From contig NZ_RQFO01000017.1 of the NCBI RefSeq assembly GCF_004770045.1, forward strand, positions 186,001-250,000: a DNA stretch of 64,000 nt. The letters are read 5' to 3'. Made by a program: the position numbers and the translations under genes. Below the pieces are notes generated by a model, which was not told the origin of the DNA, ran no database searches, and saw only the letters and a program-made list of their open reading frames with translations. Below are positions 43,995 to 54,499 of this stretch, piece by piece (within the stretch, counting starts at the first letter, position 1; each line of letters begins with the position of its first letter). This DNA is from Leptospira montravelensis. GTDB lineage: Bacteria; Spirochaetota; Leptospiria; Leptospirales; Leptospiraceae.

Positions 43995-46052
43995 CTAGAA
44001 CAAATAATGGAAGGAAAGGTTTAATTCTCTATAAAATCTCTCTGAAAACAACTCTAATCTAAGTTCAGCGGTATCGGAAAAAAGGTACCGCAACTTCAAA
44101 CTCCCCGTAACTGTATTTGGATTTCTGCTAAAAGCATAATGTTGCGCGACTACACTTCCTAAAAATTTCCAATTCCCAAATTCTTTTTGATAAATTGTTT
44201 GAATATTCGGTCCAATTCGCGCACCTGTTTCAAAAGATGGATTTGACTGAAACTTACTACCGGCTAAAACTGAGATCATTCCAAACCTTGGTGCAAATTT
44301 AGAAAACTCATCCGCAAAAGTATAACCAAATGCTGCCTCAAAATTGGAAACTTGTTTTCTATAATATGGATTCAATTCTTCCACCGGACGAACTTGACCA
44401 AACAACTCCTTTTCTTTTGAAAAAACGACAGTCTGCCATCCAAAATCTACTAAGTAAGATAATTGTTTGGATATAAAATTATAGGGATGTAAAGATAAAA
44501 TTCTCATTAAAGAGAAAGAGGTTAATTCAGGTTTTTTCCCCTCGTAATTTCGGACTGTCCCATCCAAAAATACCAATTCACCGTTAGGTGGTGATCCCAT
44601 AGATGAATTTAGCAAATCATGATAAGCAAAACGATATTTCCATTCCAAAAAACTTCCCAAGTTGGAATATCCACCGCCTAAAGAAACCCTTCCCATAGGA
44701 TGTGAGGATTCAGGCGGAGTGACAAAATCAAAACTTAGCTTGTAACTCAGGTTTTCGCCCGGTATTTGACTTCGCATCTTTAACAATTGTTTGTATTTTT
44801 GTTTTGCTGATTCTGGGAACTCAATCCCACGATTTTTTTGATATCGATACGTTTCTAATGTTGCATCCAACACTAAGTCCGATCGAATCTTAGGAAAATT
44901 TCTTATTAAACTATCTGTATCCAAATGATTATTAGTGAAGTCCGTTAACTTCCAAAACAATTCTTTTTCTTCCCCATTCATTTCTATTAGTTTAGATTTG
45001 ATTTCTGAATACAGTGAAGGTCGAATTTGTTTATCAAAGATTAATTCATTTTTACTCAATAAGAGTTTAATGGTTTCGACTGGCGAGATGACAACTCCCA
45101 AATTTGATTTTAAATCTAAATTTGGTTTTGCGATTTCTAACCAATCCAAAAGCTGATATGAACAATTTTTATTTAAAAAGTAGTAATTGAATTCTGCTCT
45201 AGACAATTCCCATAAATGAGAAATCAAAATATTAGTTTCTTCTTCACTCAATCCAATTTTGTATTCCCAGAGGTCGCGATTTTCCAAATCATTGTATTCA
45301 TTTACCTTTAAAAAATATGGGAAAAGGTAAAACCTACCTTGATAACCACCAGTTAACCCTAAATAGGCGTAACTAATAGGATTATAATTACGTGCGTCGG
45401 CTGCATAGTTTACGCCATAATCCAATAACTCTGTTTGTGAATTGGCATTTTTGTTTTGGTTTAGTTTTAATAAAGTATGTCCAAAAAAAGAAGCTGGTGA
45501 CTGTAAATAATGAGATGCGAAAACAAGAGTCACCGAATTTACGTTTAAAGAGTTTTTCCAATTTTCATATCGTTCGCACCTAACTTTAGATATATCAAAA
45601 AATTCAAAATGTAAATGTTTTTTAAGAAACAGATAACGTGCCGGATAAGAACATAGTGGATGTATTAATTCAACAGGAATCTCTTCTGTTACAAAAAAAC
45701 TCCGAATCGTCGCCTGGAGTTCCGCCCGAGGATTTACTTTTCCTTTGGGATCAAAAAAGAAACGTTCCGATTTGACAGCACTTTTGTATTCTCCCGCTCC
45801 TGTTTTTTCATAATGAAGCAACTGTATCCAAGCAAAATCTTCATATAATCGAAGTTCATCTGATAGTAATAAAAGTTCAGTCAATCGATTTAAATTTGTA
45901 GAAGAATTCGGTTGGAACTGACCCCATTCCCTCGCCTTTTGGAGATCAAGTGCATAAAGGGTCAGAGGGTCTGCGTTTAGATCGTGTAGTTTTCCCGCAG
46001 CTATGGACAGAAGGATACAAACCAAAAATCGATTAAGTTTTGACCCAAACAC
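43995..46052 (-). CDS. DUF4105 (Lnb-type periplasmic domain) protein with C-terminal beta-barrel-like region
   Basis: 685 residues from a GTG start, with signal peptide NRFLVCILLSIAAGKL. The DUF4105 part (about 155-330) has HYLQSPASFFGHTLLKLNQ, YGVNYAADARNYNPISYAYLGL and NKNCSYQLLDWLEIA. The family's conserved SxxSxFGHT and NCS segments give a Cys/His pair like the active site of lipoprotein-processing Lnb. From about 430 the chain alternates polar and aromatic residues in beta strands (SLGGGYSNLGSFLEWKYRFA) and ends in the aromatic LSFHYLF, suggestive of an outer-membrane barrel. It is divergent from a lipoprotein gene. Confidence 0.82.
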   Translation of the reverse strand: MFGSKLNRFLVCILLSIAAGKLHDLNADPLTLYALDLQKAREWGQFQPNSSTNLNRLTELLLLSDELRLYEDFAWIQLLHYEKTGAGEYKSAVKSERFFFDPKGKVNPRAELQATIRSFFVTEEIPVELIHPLCSYPARYLFLKKHLHFEFFDISKVRCERYENWKNSLNVNSVTLVFASHYLQSPASFFGHTLLKLNQNKNANSQTELLDYGVNYAADARNYNPISYAYLGLTGGYQGRFYLFPYFLKVNEYNDLENRDLWEYKIGLSEEETNILISHLWELSRAEFNYYFLNKNCSYQLLDWLEIAKPNLDLKSNLGVVISPVETIKLLLSKNELIFDKQIRPSLYSEIKSKLIEMNGEEKELFWKLTDFTNNHLDTDSLIRNFPKIRSDLVLDATLETYRYQKNRGIEFPESAKQKYKQLLKMRSQIPGENLSYKLSFDFVTPPESSHPMGRVSLGGGYSNLGSFLEWKYRFAYHDLLNSSMGSPPNGELVFLDGTVRNYEGKKPELTSFSLMRILSLHPYNFISKQLSYLVDFGWQTVVFSKEKELFGQVRPVEELNPYYRKQVSNFEAAFGYTFADEFSKFAPRFGMISVLAGSKFQSNPSFETGARIGPNIQTIYQKEFGNWKFLGSVVAQHYAFSRNPNTVTGSLKLRYLFSDTAELRLELFSERFYRELNLSFHYLF

Positions 46053-46126
46053 AAAGACGAGATTCCTTTTGGGCCAAAATGAAAAAATGCTTTTTTCTTA
46101 GGTCTCAGTATCTTTCAGTAGGTGAA

Positions 46127-46888
46127 ATGCAGACTTTACTAATTCCGATTCTCTTTTTATTCTTATCCTTTTTTGCCTCATGTTCTTCTGGAAGTTCAGC
46201 CCTCTCTCGTTTGCCCGCACTTGGCCAATCCGAACTGTTTGTGTCAGAAGAAATTTTCCTTTTAAAAGAACTTATCCCTGTAACCAACAAAAAAGAAATC
46301 TACAAAAAAAACCTGTTTGTGGGTGATATCAATTTTTCAGGTGGGATCAGCAGAGAAAAAACCATCTGGGGAGAACAAGTTGTCACCAAACAAATTGAGT
46401 TCCTCAACGAAACAGGGGTTAAGGAAGAATCCCTAAACACTGTCCAAGCTATCGTGACAAAAAGTTTCAAATCCTATCAAAAATTTTCCATTGCCCAACC
46501 GACCAAACTCTTCCAAGTCCGATTCCAAAAGGACTTCACAAAAGTGCCCGATGAAGGTGTCGATAATATCAATATCCCTAACGAAATACCCGAATTTAAG
46601 TTACAAACAGGTTACGATTTTAAAGGGAAACGTGGTGTTTTATTGATTCCAATAGTGCAATATTCTTATTCGCATAATGCTGGTTGGTTCAACGGTCAAG
46701 ATTGGGGTTGTATGGCTGGTGTTAGGGCAAAACTGATCCTCGTTTGGATCCAGATGGAAACAAAGACCGTATTACATGTAGAAGGCTTAGAATCAAAACA
46801 AAAAGAATTTCAGAATACACGCTATAATTATTTAGATCGGTCAAGAAATTTCCAAAAGATCTGGAAAGAAATTGAATCGCTGATTTAA
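46127..46888 (+). CDS. Lipoprotein of unknown function
   Basis: 253 residues from ATG 46127, which has AGTAGGTGAA upstream and starts a clean signal peptide (QTLLIPILFLFLSFFASC). A start at 46040 would overlap the divergent gene and add 29 residues. Mature protein begins CSSGSSALS. The rest is mostly beta with no recognised family; a late hydrophobic strand (GVRAKLILVWIQMETKTVLH) is too polar for a membrane span. Possibly functionally related to the two lipoproteins downstream. Confidence 0.68.
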   Translation: MQTLLIPILFLFLSFFASCSSGSSALSRLPALGQSELFVSEEIFLLKELIPVTNKKEIYKKNLFVGDINFSGGISREKTIWGEQVVTKQIEFLNETGVKEESLNTVQAIVTKSFKSYQKFSIAQPTKLFQVRFQKDFTKVPDEGVDNINIPNEIPEFKLQTGYDFKGKRGVLLIPIVQYSYSHNAGWFNGQDWGCMAGVRAKLILVWIQMETKTVLHVEGLESKQKEFQNTRYNYLDRSRNFQKIWKEIESLI

Positions 46889-46892
46889 TAAT

Positions 46893-46915
46893 TTGATTTG
46901 ACTGATTCAAATCAA
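46893..46915. promoter_or_regulatory. Perfect 9-bp inverted repeat between lipoprotein genes
   Basis: TTGATTTGA (46893-46901) and TCAAATCAA (46907-46915) flank five bases. No T-run follows, so it fits an operator better than a terminator. It lies 33 bases upstream of the TTG start of the next lipoprotein. Confidence 0.35.
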
Positions 46916-46948
46916 CCTATCTAATTTGGACTTTCGGAGGAACTTAAC

Positions 46949-47344
46949 TTGAAAAAAAGTCTACTTTTTTTAATCGTTGCAGTAGCGTTTGTTGCTAACT
47001 GCTCCACAACTACAAAAACAATTCCTGGTCTTTACACAGATAACGTGACACTTGCACCTGCAGATTACACAATCAGTGGCGACACAACTGGAAAATCTTG
47101 TGGTGGAAGAATCTTAATTTTCCCTACAGGTATTACTAACAAAAATGGTTTTGTCTCTACTGTTTTCACAACTGATTATCTCGAAGCACAAGCGATCTTT
47201 GATGCGCTTTCAAAAGTGGAAGGTGCTAACTATCTAGTGAACCCAAGATTTGAATACGAAACAACAAACTACTTGTTGCTTTCTAACACTTGTATCACCG
47301 TTAAGGCAAAAGCAGTCACTTTAAAAACTGGCCCTGTAAAATAA
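46949..47344 (+). CDS. Small lipoprotein
   Basis: 131 residues from a TTG start, well placed eight bases after a strong GGAGG (46936-46940). Signal segment SLLFLIVAVAFVANC ends at the lipidated Cys. The mature protein (CSTTTKTIPGLYTDNVTLAP) is Thr-rich and short, with two further Cys that may pair, and a region AQAIFDALSKVEGANYLVNP similar in layout to AAIYRALKKTDGDILLDV of the next gene. The two are probably distant paralogues of one lipoprotein family of unknown role. Confidence 0.75.
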   Translation: MKKSLLFLIVAVAFVANCSTTTKTIPGLYTDNVTLAPADYTISGDTTGKSCGGRILIFPTGITNKNGFVSTVFTTDYLEAQAIFDALSKVEGANYLVNPRFEYETTNYLLLSNTCITVKAKAVTLKTGPVK

Positions 47345-47356
47345 GGGAGAATAACT

Positions 47357-47824
47357 ATGAATAAAATCATCGTTTTATTGCTCTCGGTTGCAATTTTTCT
47401 GGTTAACTGTAAAACGGGTAGCTCTGCGATTCATTCGTCAAGAGTAGCTCATCTTCCATTGGCTGAAGCTGCCTATGATATAGGACAAGAGACATCGGCA
47501 AAAGCTTGTAACTATGAATTAGGTTTCTTAAGGCTCAACTATGAAGGAACAGAACGAGAAGGAGTAACATTAAATCCCATTGAGTGGTATCTCTCTGGAA
47601 TAACTCTTGGTATATATTACTATGCTAAAACATCTCCAGATTATTCTGTTACAGGAGCGGCAATCTACCGTGCGTTAAAGAAAACTGACGGTGACATTCT
47701 ACTCGATGTAAAAACAACAACACAAGTGGATGGATTCTTCTTTCCAGATGTTTGTGTGACTGTTTCTGGTAAAGCTGCAAGTTTAACTGGTCCTTCTGGA
47801 CATACAGGAAGACTAAAAAAATAA
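47357..47824 (+). CDS. Small lipoprotein, distant paralogue of its neighbour
   Basis: 155 residues. Signal segment IIVLLLSVAIFLVNC, mature start CKTGSSAIHSS. Shared layout with the preceding lipoprotein: 'SAKACNYELGFLRL' against 'TGKSCGGRILIFPT', then the AIYRALKKTDGD segment, and a late Cys-Val-Thr-Val strand (VCVTVSGKAASLT against TCITVKAKAVTL). AGGGAGAATA precedes the ATG. Co-transcribed with the preceding gene (12-base gap) and closed by a strong terminator. Confidence 0.75.
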   Translation: MNKIIVLLLSVAIFLVNCKTGSSAIHSSRVAHLPLAEAAYDIGQETSAKACNYELGFLRLNYEGTEREGVTLNPIEWYLSGITLGIYYYAKTSPDYSVTGAAIYRALKKTDGDILLDVKTTTQVDGFFFPDVCVTVSGKAASLTGPSGHTGRLKK

Positions 47825-47882
47825 CAAATCTTTACGGTTCGTTAGATTCACCTGACGATGAGTCAAATCTTTGTTTGGTGGG

Positions 47883-47914
47883 AAAAAGCGGAGAATCTTC
47901 TCCGCTTTTTTTTT
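47883..47914 (+). terminator. Rho-independent terminator after the lipoprotein pair
   Basis: AAAAAGCGGAGAA and TTCTCCGCTTTTT form a perfect 13-bp inverted repeat with a two-base centre (functional loop a few bases larger), followed by more T residues. Its symmetry could also serve the minus strand, where the convergent serine hydrolase ends at 47974. Confidence 0.9.
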
Positions 47915-47973
47915 ACCTTTTAGAAAGTAAGGGAATATTCCCGAACAAATTCATTCTATGACAGTCTGTTCCC

Positions 47974-49875
47974 CTAATCTCCCAAAAACTGAATCCCGGA
48001 ATACACGAGAACTGGTCTCCCATTCACTTTTTTTAGATCCACCCTCTCCCCTAAATTGCGACCAAAACCTAAAATCCTAAGTGTGGATTCTGATTCTAAT
48101 TGGCAAGGGAATTGGTTAGAATTCTCCATTCCACCTAACGAATAGTAAACAGTGGCGTTCAAAAATCCACGTTTGTCTTCTTTCAGTTCCACTCTGGAAA
48201 TGAGTGAATACGGATCCTTAGTTTTATAAGTGGTTAAAAAAGATTTTTCTGGCAACCGGTAATCAGGGCGTACCAAAACTCCAAAACCCCAACTTCCTTT
48301 GGCAGCATTCAAGGAATACATGGTAAATATGGGAGTTTCTTCCCAAGTTTCAAATTCGATCCGCATCGATTCTAAATTTTTTTGTTTTATTGGAATTAAA
48401 CCAAAAAACAAACGTAAGTTGGTTCCAAATCGATTGTCTTTTTCTACTAAATCAAAGTCAAAACCCATCATTTCGAGTTTTGGTGGATTTCCTTGTTTCA
48501 CTTCATGAACACCCAGAGGAGAAACATAGAGGCCATAAAAACCATCTAACTGATTTTGGTTTTTTCGCTCTGATAATGGCGGGTCTTCCCATTTTAATCC
48601 CGTTTTGTATTCGTAACATATATCCAAAATATCTTTGTTAGCTGGCCGAATTGAAGCTGTAGAAAAACTCAAAGTGTTTCCCACAAGAAAACTAGCGGTT
48701 TCTGATTCTGGATCATAAATCAAATCTGCAAAAAAGGGAGGTAGTGATCCAGAATGCCCCGAAATCCAAATACTTTTATCACCAATCTTCTTTTCTTCCA
48801 TTAAAACAGGAAGACCCAACTTCATTTGAAAATTGGAACTAGGCCCTTTTTGTTTACTGTGAAATTCTAAAAAACTGGATGGGGAAAGAAGGCCATTCCC
48901 TCTTTTACTTTGAAACAATGCCTTCATAAAAAGCCCCATGTCTTCTCCCGTTGTTGATAGAGACCCAGCAGTTAAGTCACGGATCACAGGCCTTACCGTT
49001 TTTGTTTTCCAAAACAATCCAGAATATCCAGAAACCAATTCTGATCCTTCACTTAACTCTAACAAGGTGGAATGTTTCATTCCCGCCTTAGAAAATATAA
49101 ATTTTTGAAAGTATTCTTCAATGCCAATACCAGAAGTTCGTTCTATGACGATTCCAAGTAACCCAAACCCAAAATTGGAATACGAATGGGCCTTGCCTGG
49201 TTCGTTTCTTTCCATCTGCGAAAGTGTTTGGGGAAGGGAACGAAAAGCGTCCAAAATCTCAGGATCCTTAGTTTCAGGAGATAGGAAAAAACCAGAGGCC
49301 CTGTCGGAAGGAAATCCTGATTGATGGGTTAAAATATCTCGAATGGTAACTTCGCGGTATTTATTTCCTCGAGAAGGCATTACATTTACTTCCGGCAAAT
49401 ATTTGGAAACAGGATCATCTAACTGTAGTTTGCCATTCTCTTGTAATTGCAAAAGGGCAATCCCAGTAAATAGTTTGGTGATACTTCCTATCTTAAATCG
49501 TTTGATTTGTTCTTTGTTGTCCACACCAAGTGAACCAGAATGTACAACGCCATCACCTAACAAATACATATATGAAAGTGATTTAATTCCTGAGTCTCTA
49601 ACTTCTTCAATTTTGGATAAAACCACTTTTTCCGTTTTGGCAATATCCTTATGGTAAACTTCCTTTGGTTTTTCTTGGAAGGAGGAACATTGCAGGAAAA
49701 TAAAAATGTTTAATATTAGAAAAAAGGATTTTGATTTACGATTTAAGGAAACAGGAAGAGGAAAAAATAATGGAAGTGGATGAAACGGAAGAAGAGATTC
49801 TTCTTTTTCCTTGGTTTGCTTTTTAACGGAGGATTTAACCGAAGACTTAGTGTTTTTAGGAGAACTAGGTTTCAT
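47974..49875 (-). CDS. Serine hydrolase lipoprotein (class C beta-lactamase fold)
   Basis: 633 residues. The N-terminal ~50 residues are Lys/Ser/Pro-rich before a hydrophobic stretch ending in the lipobox FLQC (about residue 63), so the true start may be internal. The penicillin-binding/beta-lactamase fold spans about 75-410: KIGSITKLFTG gives the SxxK nucleophile, HSYSNFGFGLLG the YxN motif and SGHSGSLPPF the HxG. The C-terminal ~200 residues form an extra beta domain as in many Pab87-like or esterase-like relatives. Likely a D-aminopeptidase, esterase or PBP-like enzyme on the envelope; beta-lactam resistance is not implied. Confidence 0.85.
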   Translation of the reverse strand: MKPSSPKNTKSSVKSSVKKQTKEKEESLLPFHPLPLFFPLPVSLNRKSKSFFLILNIFIFLQCSSFQEKPKEVYHKDIAKTEKVVLSKIEEVRDSGIKSLSYMYLLGDGVVHSGSLGVDNKEQIKRFKIGSITKLFTGIALLQLQENGKLQLDDPVSKYLPEVNVMPSRGNKYREVTIRDILTHQSGFPSDRASGFFLSPETKDPEILDAFRSLPQTLSQMERNEPGKAHSYSNFGFGLLGIVIERTSGIGIEEYFQKFIFSKAGMKHSTLLELSEGSELVSGYSGLFWKTKTVRPVIRDLTAGSLSTTGEDMGLFMKALFQSKRGNGLLSPSSFLEFHSKQKGPSSNFQMKLGLPVLMEEKKIGDKSIWISGHSGSLPPFFADLIYDPESETASFLVGNTLSFSTASIRPANKDILDICYEYKTGLKWEDPPLSERKNQNQLDGFYGLYVSPLGVHEVKQGNPPKLEMMGFDFDLVEKDNRFGTNLRLFFGLIPIKQKNLESMRIEFETWEETPIFTMYSLNAAKGSWGFGVLVRPDYRLPEKSFLTTYKTKDPYSLISRVELKEDKRGFLNATVYYSLGGMENSNQFPCQLESESTLRILGFGRNLGERVDLKKVNGRPVLVYSGIQFLGD

Positions 49876-50042
49876 TCCCCTAAAAATTGCGAATCACTCT
49901 TCTACCGCAAGTCCATAAAAAACAAATCTCCCCAAACCTATGGAATGGGGAGTGATCGCTATGCCAAACGGAAAGAACTACAAAACTTACTTTTGTTTGG
50001 ACTTTGTTTGTTGGTAAAAGTTTGGTCTTTTCGTAAAATACC

Positions 50043-52169
50043 TTAGTCTTCGATCACACTCATCGAATATTCAGAAATCGCTTCACGACGTTTTTCTGCA
50101 TAGTCTTTGTGAAACCATAAGTCTTGGGTATTTTTAGCGGTTTTTTTATTTCCCACAGTGATTGTGGTCATACAATGATCGACAGCATATTTCATTGCTT
50201 CTTTTCCTGTTTCCCCAAGTCCCTTATTCCGTTTTTTACGAGTGATTTCGCCACCTTGTTTGTTCACTTTCGCAACTAACTTGTCGTAGTCGGAATCATC
50301 GATACAAAATACAGTTTCTTTTTTTGCATCCTTCCACTTCACATCTACCTCATAAAGTGGTGCCGCAGAAATATTGATAAAACCTAAATCAAAAAGTTCA
50401 GGCCAATACTCATAGAAAAAAGACAACATTAAAGACCTGATGGCATATCCATCAAAATCCGCATCTGTGATGATACTGATGCGATCGTAATGAAGTTCAT
50501 CGATAGACTTAACTTTTTGGTCGAGAGGAAGACCGACGATGGCAACTATGTTTTTCATCTCTTCGTTCTGTAAGGCTTTGGCAAGTGACATTCCCTTACA
50601 GTTGAGTGGTTTCCCTCGCAAAGGAAAAAGCCCATGCAACTTTGGATTTCTTGCCGGACGTAAACCCGCAATCGCCGAGTCCCCTTCCGCCACAAATAGA
50701 ATTCGGCCAGGATCGTTCGGTTTGCCTGTCGGAGGCATAAGCTTAGGGATATTGTTCCGAGACGCCTTACGGAGGCCTTTCTGAGCGTCCTCGAGCTGTT
50801 TCATCTGGGTTCTGCGTTCCATCACCATCTTAATTTCTTCGATGAGGCCCGTTTTTTTCAAAAGTTTGTCTAGGTGTTTGTCCACAGACTTACGAATGTC
50901 TTCATTCAAATCATTAATGAGATAAGATTTGTCTTGTGACTTAAACCGAGGATTGAGGATACGAAGGTTTACATACATATGAAAACAACTTCTTACATCG
51001 TTTCTTGTACATTGAGTGTTTAGTTTTTTTTCTAAACTGACAATTTGTGATTTTTTACGAATCTCATCACAAAGCCTATTTTCTAAATACTCTATCGCAG
51101 ATCCACCTTGAGGGCAGAAAATGGAATTCACCCATGTGAGGGTTTTGTTTTGTCCCACAACTACATAAGTATCCATATGGATTTGTGAGGAGGAAGCTTT
51201 ATCCGCATAATCTAACTTATAGTAAACCATCTCGGAGTTACTAAAAATCTCATCAAAACCTTTTTTGAATTTATACTTTTCTTTTCCAGTTTTGTGAATG
51301 AATACTACTTCTAAACCAGGGTTAGACATAGCAATATCTTGAAGGTATTGTTTCACCAAATTAATGTTAAAAGAAGTATCTAGGTTGTTAAAATAAGCAG
51401 GGTTTAATTCAAACTCAACTGTTGTTCCGTGGTCTTCTTTTTTAGCAGTTTCGATCACGGCCGTCATCCCTGTTTTATCACAAGGTGCTTTTAGTTGTTT
51501 AATTTGGTCAGCGGATAATAACGGACAATCTACAAAGGTTCCATGTTCATCATAGTATAAATGAACACGCTCAGTATCTTCTTTTGAAAGTTTAAATCCA
51601 CGAATGGTTTTTTTCACATCATCATGGATGCTAAACATTTTTTTGTAAGCTTTTCCACCATTGATGGTCTTCACTCTAAAAAAGGAAGAGACCATACGTA
51701 CAAGAGAAATCCCCACACCGTTCTGTCCGGCAACATGGTCTTCTTTGACTTTATCATCAAAGTTTTCTCCATACATTAAGTGGAGGTAAACTCCTTCCGC
51801 GTTGTCAGCCGGAATCCCACGTCCATTGTCTTGGATGGTGACTCGTTTGCGGTCCGTTGACAATTGGATGATGAGTTTGTTCATCTTGTCTTTTTCGGGA
51901 ATGGATTTGTCGTTTAAGTTCTTTCTATACTCATCCACACAGTTCATACATGCTTCGTCCAAACATTTTAGTTTGGCCGGAATGTCTGAAAGTTCTTCGT
52001 GAACGATGTCATACTTACCAGCGTTATCTTTGGTAAAAAAATGTTGTTCAAAAGTGGAAAGGGAGTTTTGCCCAAGCCACATTCCTGTCCGCATACGAAC
52101 GTGTTCTACGTTCGATAATTTCTTAAAATTTCGCGAATTTCCTGAGGTTTTTTCAGTTTTTTGAGCCAT
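50043..52169 (-). CDS. Type IIA topoisomerase ATPase/TOPRIM subunit (GyrB/ParE-like, divergent)
   Basis: 708 residues. The GHKL ATPase is recognised by [22 protein letters not shown] and [14 protein letters not shown]; the transducer Lys region is near [13 protein letters not shown]. The TOPRIM domain has [21 protein letters not shown] and [13 protein letters not shown], where DADFDG replaces the bacterial DADVDG. The N-terminal [19 protein letters not shown] and overall wording are closer to T4-like phage or eukaryotic topoisomerase II than to housekeeping GyrB. It forms an operon with the A-type subunit six bases upstream. Housekeeping gyrase genes are not in this window, so this is probably an additional enzyme. 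Confidence 0.88.
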   Translation of the reverse strand: MAQKTEKTSGNSRNFKKLSNVEHVRMRTGMWLGQNSLSTFEQHFFTKDNAGKYDIVHEELSDIPAKLKCLDEACMNCVDEYRKNLNDKSIPEKDKMNKLIIQLSTDRKRVTIQDNGRGIPADNAEGVYLHLMYGENFDDKVKEDHVAGQNGVGISLVRMVSSFFRVKTINGGKAYKKMFSIHDDVKKTIRGFKLSKEDTERVHLYYDEHGTFVDCPLLSADQIKQLKAPCDKTGMTAVIETAKKEDHGTTVEFELNPAYFNNLDTSFNINLVKQYLQDIAMSNPGLEVVFIHKTGKEKYKFKKGFDEIFSNSEMVYYKLDYADKASSSQIHMDTYVVVGQNKTLTWVNSIFCPQGGSAIEYLENRLCDEIRKKSQIVSLEKKLNTQCTRNDVRSCFHMYVNLRILNPRFKSQDKSYLINDLNEDIRKSVDKHLDKLLKKTGLIEEIKMVMERRTQMKQLEDAQKGLRKASRNNIPKLMPPTGKPNDPGRILFVAEGDSAIAGLRPARNPKLHGLFPLRGKPLNCKGMSLAKALQNEEMKNIVAIVGLPLDQKVKSIDELHYDRISIITDADFDGYAIRSLMLSFFYEYWPELFDLGFINISAAPLYEVDVKWKDAKKETVFCIDDSDYDKLVAKVNKQGGEITRKKRNKGLGETGKEAMKYAVDHCMTTITVGNKKTAKNTQDLWFHKDYAEKRREAISEYSMSVIED

Positions 52170-52175
52170 AATTAT

Positions 52176-53546
52176 CTATTTCGGATCCCATTTTTTCTTC
52201 AGTTCATCAAGTTCATCGGTCATAAAACCGGTGAGTTTTTTATCATCTTTTTGTAATGTTGTATACTCAGTGTATTTAGTTTTAGCTTCTACAATGGCAT
52301 CTTCACATTTACGAACTTCTTCCAAAGTCATTCGATAGACTGGAATCGAACTCAACCATTCGAAATAAACGAATTTAGCTGCTTTTAATTTGTCTTCAAA
52401 GTCTTTTTTGGACTTAATGCCTGTTACTTTTTCGTTCCACTTTTCTTTGATGAATCGAATGAGTTCTGAGTTACGATCGATCTTTTCTTTTTCGAGTCCA
52501 GCGAGTCGTTTGAAACGACGGATGAGATGGGTTTTTCTAAAATCACAGAATCGTTTGATGATTTCTTCTGGGTTGAAGTTACGAAGTTTTCCTTCATGAG
52601 TGATTACGTTGATTGTAAGCACTTCATTGTTCTCTTTGGAAAAAAGTTCTTTGATTTCTTTTTCTGAAGGTTCTTCGCCTTTTTTAGCAATGAGTTCAAT
52701 TTTGAAGGTTTGGCTAGAATGATCCACATAGTCCTTCAACCAATTGTCTTTTTTCTCAATCAAATCATCTAGGTGGTTAACTACTTTTTCCCGGTTCCAG
52801 TTCATTGGTGCATCAACTAGAAACAATTTCCCATCTTCTTTTTTGAAACCAAACGTAGTGGACATCACTGTGCTACCGTTGTCGTTTTTGGACAACTTCA
52901 CTTCTCCACCGTACCCTTTGTACCAAGGTGTGATCTTTTTTGGTTTCCCAGTTTTTAAATAAGTCACCTGAGATTCGATGACATCGCTGAGTTTATGTGC
53001 AGGAATAAAACAACGGAAACCCGTCGCAATCCCTTGGATGTTATTTAAGAGTACAACCGGAACTTTTCCCACAAAATGAATGGGTTCATCTTCGGTTTCA
53101 TCATAGTTTTTGACATAATCAATATCAGGTAAACTTTCAAAGAATCCTAAATCTTTCGCAAAGTCGGAAAGTTTGACTTCTGTATAACGGGGGGAAGCAA
53201 TCGCGTTCGGATCGAGAACGTCACCAAAAGTTCCTTCTCCATGTACTAGCGGATAATTATTGGCAAAAGCAAAGTCTTGGGCCATTTGAGAAAGGGCATC
53301 TTGAATGGAACGATCTCCATGTGGATGGTATCCCATCGCAAGGCCTGCCACTTTTACAGTTTTGGTATGGCGGTTACGAGCGTCCGAGTTCCACATCGCC
53401 CATAAAATCCGTCGTTGAACAGGCTTTAGACCATCAATTTCTTGCGGAATGGCTCTCGAATCGCATACATAGCGAGAGTATTTCCTTTGGTCATCATTCA
53501 CTTGGTCTTCAAAGGGGCGTTTCGGATACTGTTCTTCGTTCTTCAT
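52176..53546 (-). CDS. Type IIA topoisomerase breakage-reunion subunit (GyrA/ParC-like, without C-terminal wrap domain)
   Basis: 456 residues from ATG 53546, or 461 from a GTG at 53561. The winged-helix core is intact: [34 protein letters not shown], and the catalytic Tyr in [10 protein letters not shown] (Tyr126 of the 461-residue form, matching Tyr122 of E. coli GyrA). [17 protein letters not shown] continues the tower. The protein stops after the coiled-coil region; the ~300-residue beta-pinwheel of GyrA/ParC is absent. At this length it resembles the T4 gp52 class. Without the pinwheel it should relax or decatenate rather than wrap and supercoil DNA. Confidence 0.88.
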   Translation of the reverse strand: MKNEEQYPKRPFEDQVNDDQRKYSRYVCDSRAIPQEIDGLKPVQRRILWAMWNSDARNRHTKTVKVAGLAMGYHPHGDRSIQDALSQMAQDFAFANNYPLVHGEGTFGDVLDPNAIASPRYTEVKLSDFAKDLGFFESLPDIDYVKNYDETEDEPIHFVGKVPVVLLNNIQGIATGFRCFIPAHKLSDVIESQVTYLKTGKPKKITPWYKGYGGEVKLSKNDNGSTVMSTTFGFKKEDGKLFLVDAPMNWNREKVVNHLDDLIEKKDNWLKDYVDHSSQTFKIELIAKKGEEPSEKEIKELFSKENNEVLTINVITHEGKLRNFNPEEIIKRFCDFRKTHLIRRFKRLAGLEKEKIDRNSELIRFIKEKWNEKVTGIKSKKDFEDKLKAAKFVYFEWLSSIPVYRMTLEEVRKCEDAIVEAKTKYTEYTTLQKDDKKLTGFMTDELDELKKKWDPK

Positions 53547-53626
53547 GGTTCCAAATGACACAGGGATGGGGTGAATTGACTTGTCAAGCGGTTTTCCCTT
53601 TTTAGACTGGCGATACGCACCGGTCT

Positions 53627-54499
53627 ATGTCCCCAGAAACTCAAGAATACTCCCGATTCTATTGGCTTTTATGTACCTTGATTTTTTTTTCTGGATCCAA
53701 CTGCCAGAACCTGAAATCACTCATCACCAGAGATCCAATTTCAGAAATTCCCGCTTCCGTTTTATACATTAAATCTCCTCGAAAAATGACTCAATCCTTC
53801 TTCAAAGAGGGTTCTTCACACTTCCGATTTATCGAATGGGAACCTGGGAAAACTACAGGATATGCAGAGAAAATTGAGCTCAGTTTCCTTGCTTACGACA
53901 ATGTTTTTTTATCAAAAGTGAAATCAGAATTTGGTAACGATCCTTTTGATTCTTACAAAATCATTTGGAACAAAAAGATAGGAAAATTCAGAAAAGATGA
54001 ATCCGAAAAACGAATTCTTTTTGTTTATACCGAATCCTATGCTTCGGAAACCAAAGGTTCTACGCTTACTGAGCTTTTAGAAAACAAAACCAATTCTACT
54101 GAAATTAAATCTTCCATCGAAGAGTTCGATTTATTTGAATTAGGTGGTGATACGGGATTACTTGTAGAAGAAGGAATTCACTCTGCTGTAAGTGGAGAAA
54201 ATCGTTGGTCCCATAGTTTGGGAACTATGGAGTTTTTTTCCAACTCCACCGTGTTTACCAAACAAGAAGCAGGAACCATCAAATCGGAACATGTTTCCAA
54301 TCATTATGACTACCTTCAACTTCGTTATGAATTAAACGAAACAGAAACCGACAAATTATATTCCAAACTTATTTATAAAGAAAATAATACACAACTATAC
54401 TTTGTTCCGCCGTATACCAATGGACTCACTACTAAAACAAAGGAACCATTTGGTTACAAACGGATCGGAGATTTTTTACTCAAAGAGGAAATCAAATGA
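53627..54499 (+). CDS. Probable lipoprotein of unknown function
   Basis: 290 residues. The N-terminal stretch [16 protein letters not shown] ends in a plausible lipobox. The mature chain is beta-rich and polar with no recognised family; it contains the acidic segment [17 protein letters not shown]. It is divergent from the topoisomerase operon and overlaps gltX by four bases, so it is probably the first cistron of a transcript that carries gltX. Nothing else links it to translation. Confidence 0.65.
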   Translation: MSPETQEYSRFYWLLCTLIFFSGSNCQNLKSLITRDPISEIPASVLYIKSPRKMTQSFFKEGSSHFRFIEWEPGKTTGYAEKIELSFLAYDNVFLSKVKSEFGNDPFDSYKIIWNKKIGKFRKDESEKRILFVYTESYASETKGSTLTELLENKTNSTEIKSSIEEFDLFELGGDTGLLVEEGIHSAVSGENRWSHSLGTMEFFSNSTVFTKQEAGTIKSEHVSNHYDYLQLRYELNETETDKLYSKLIYKENNTQLYFVPPYTNGLTTKTKEPFGYKRIGDFLLKEEIK

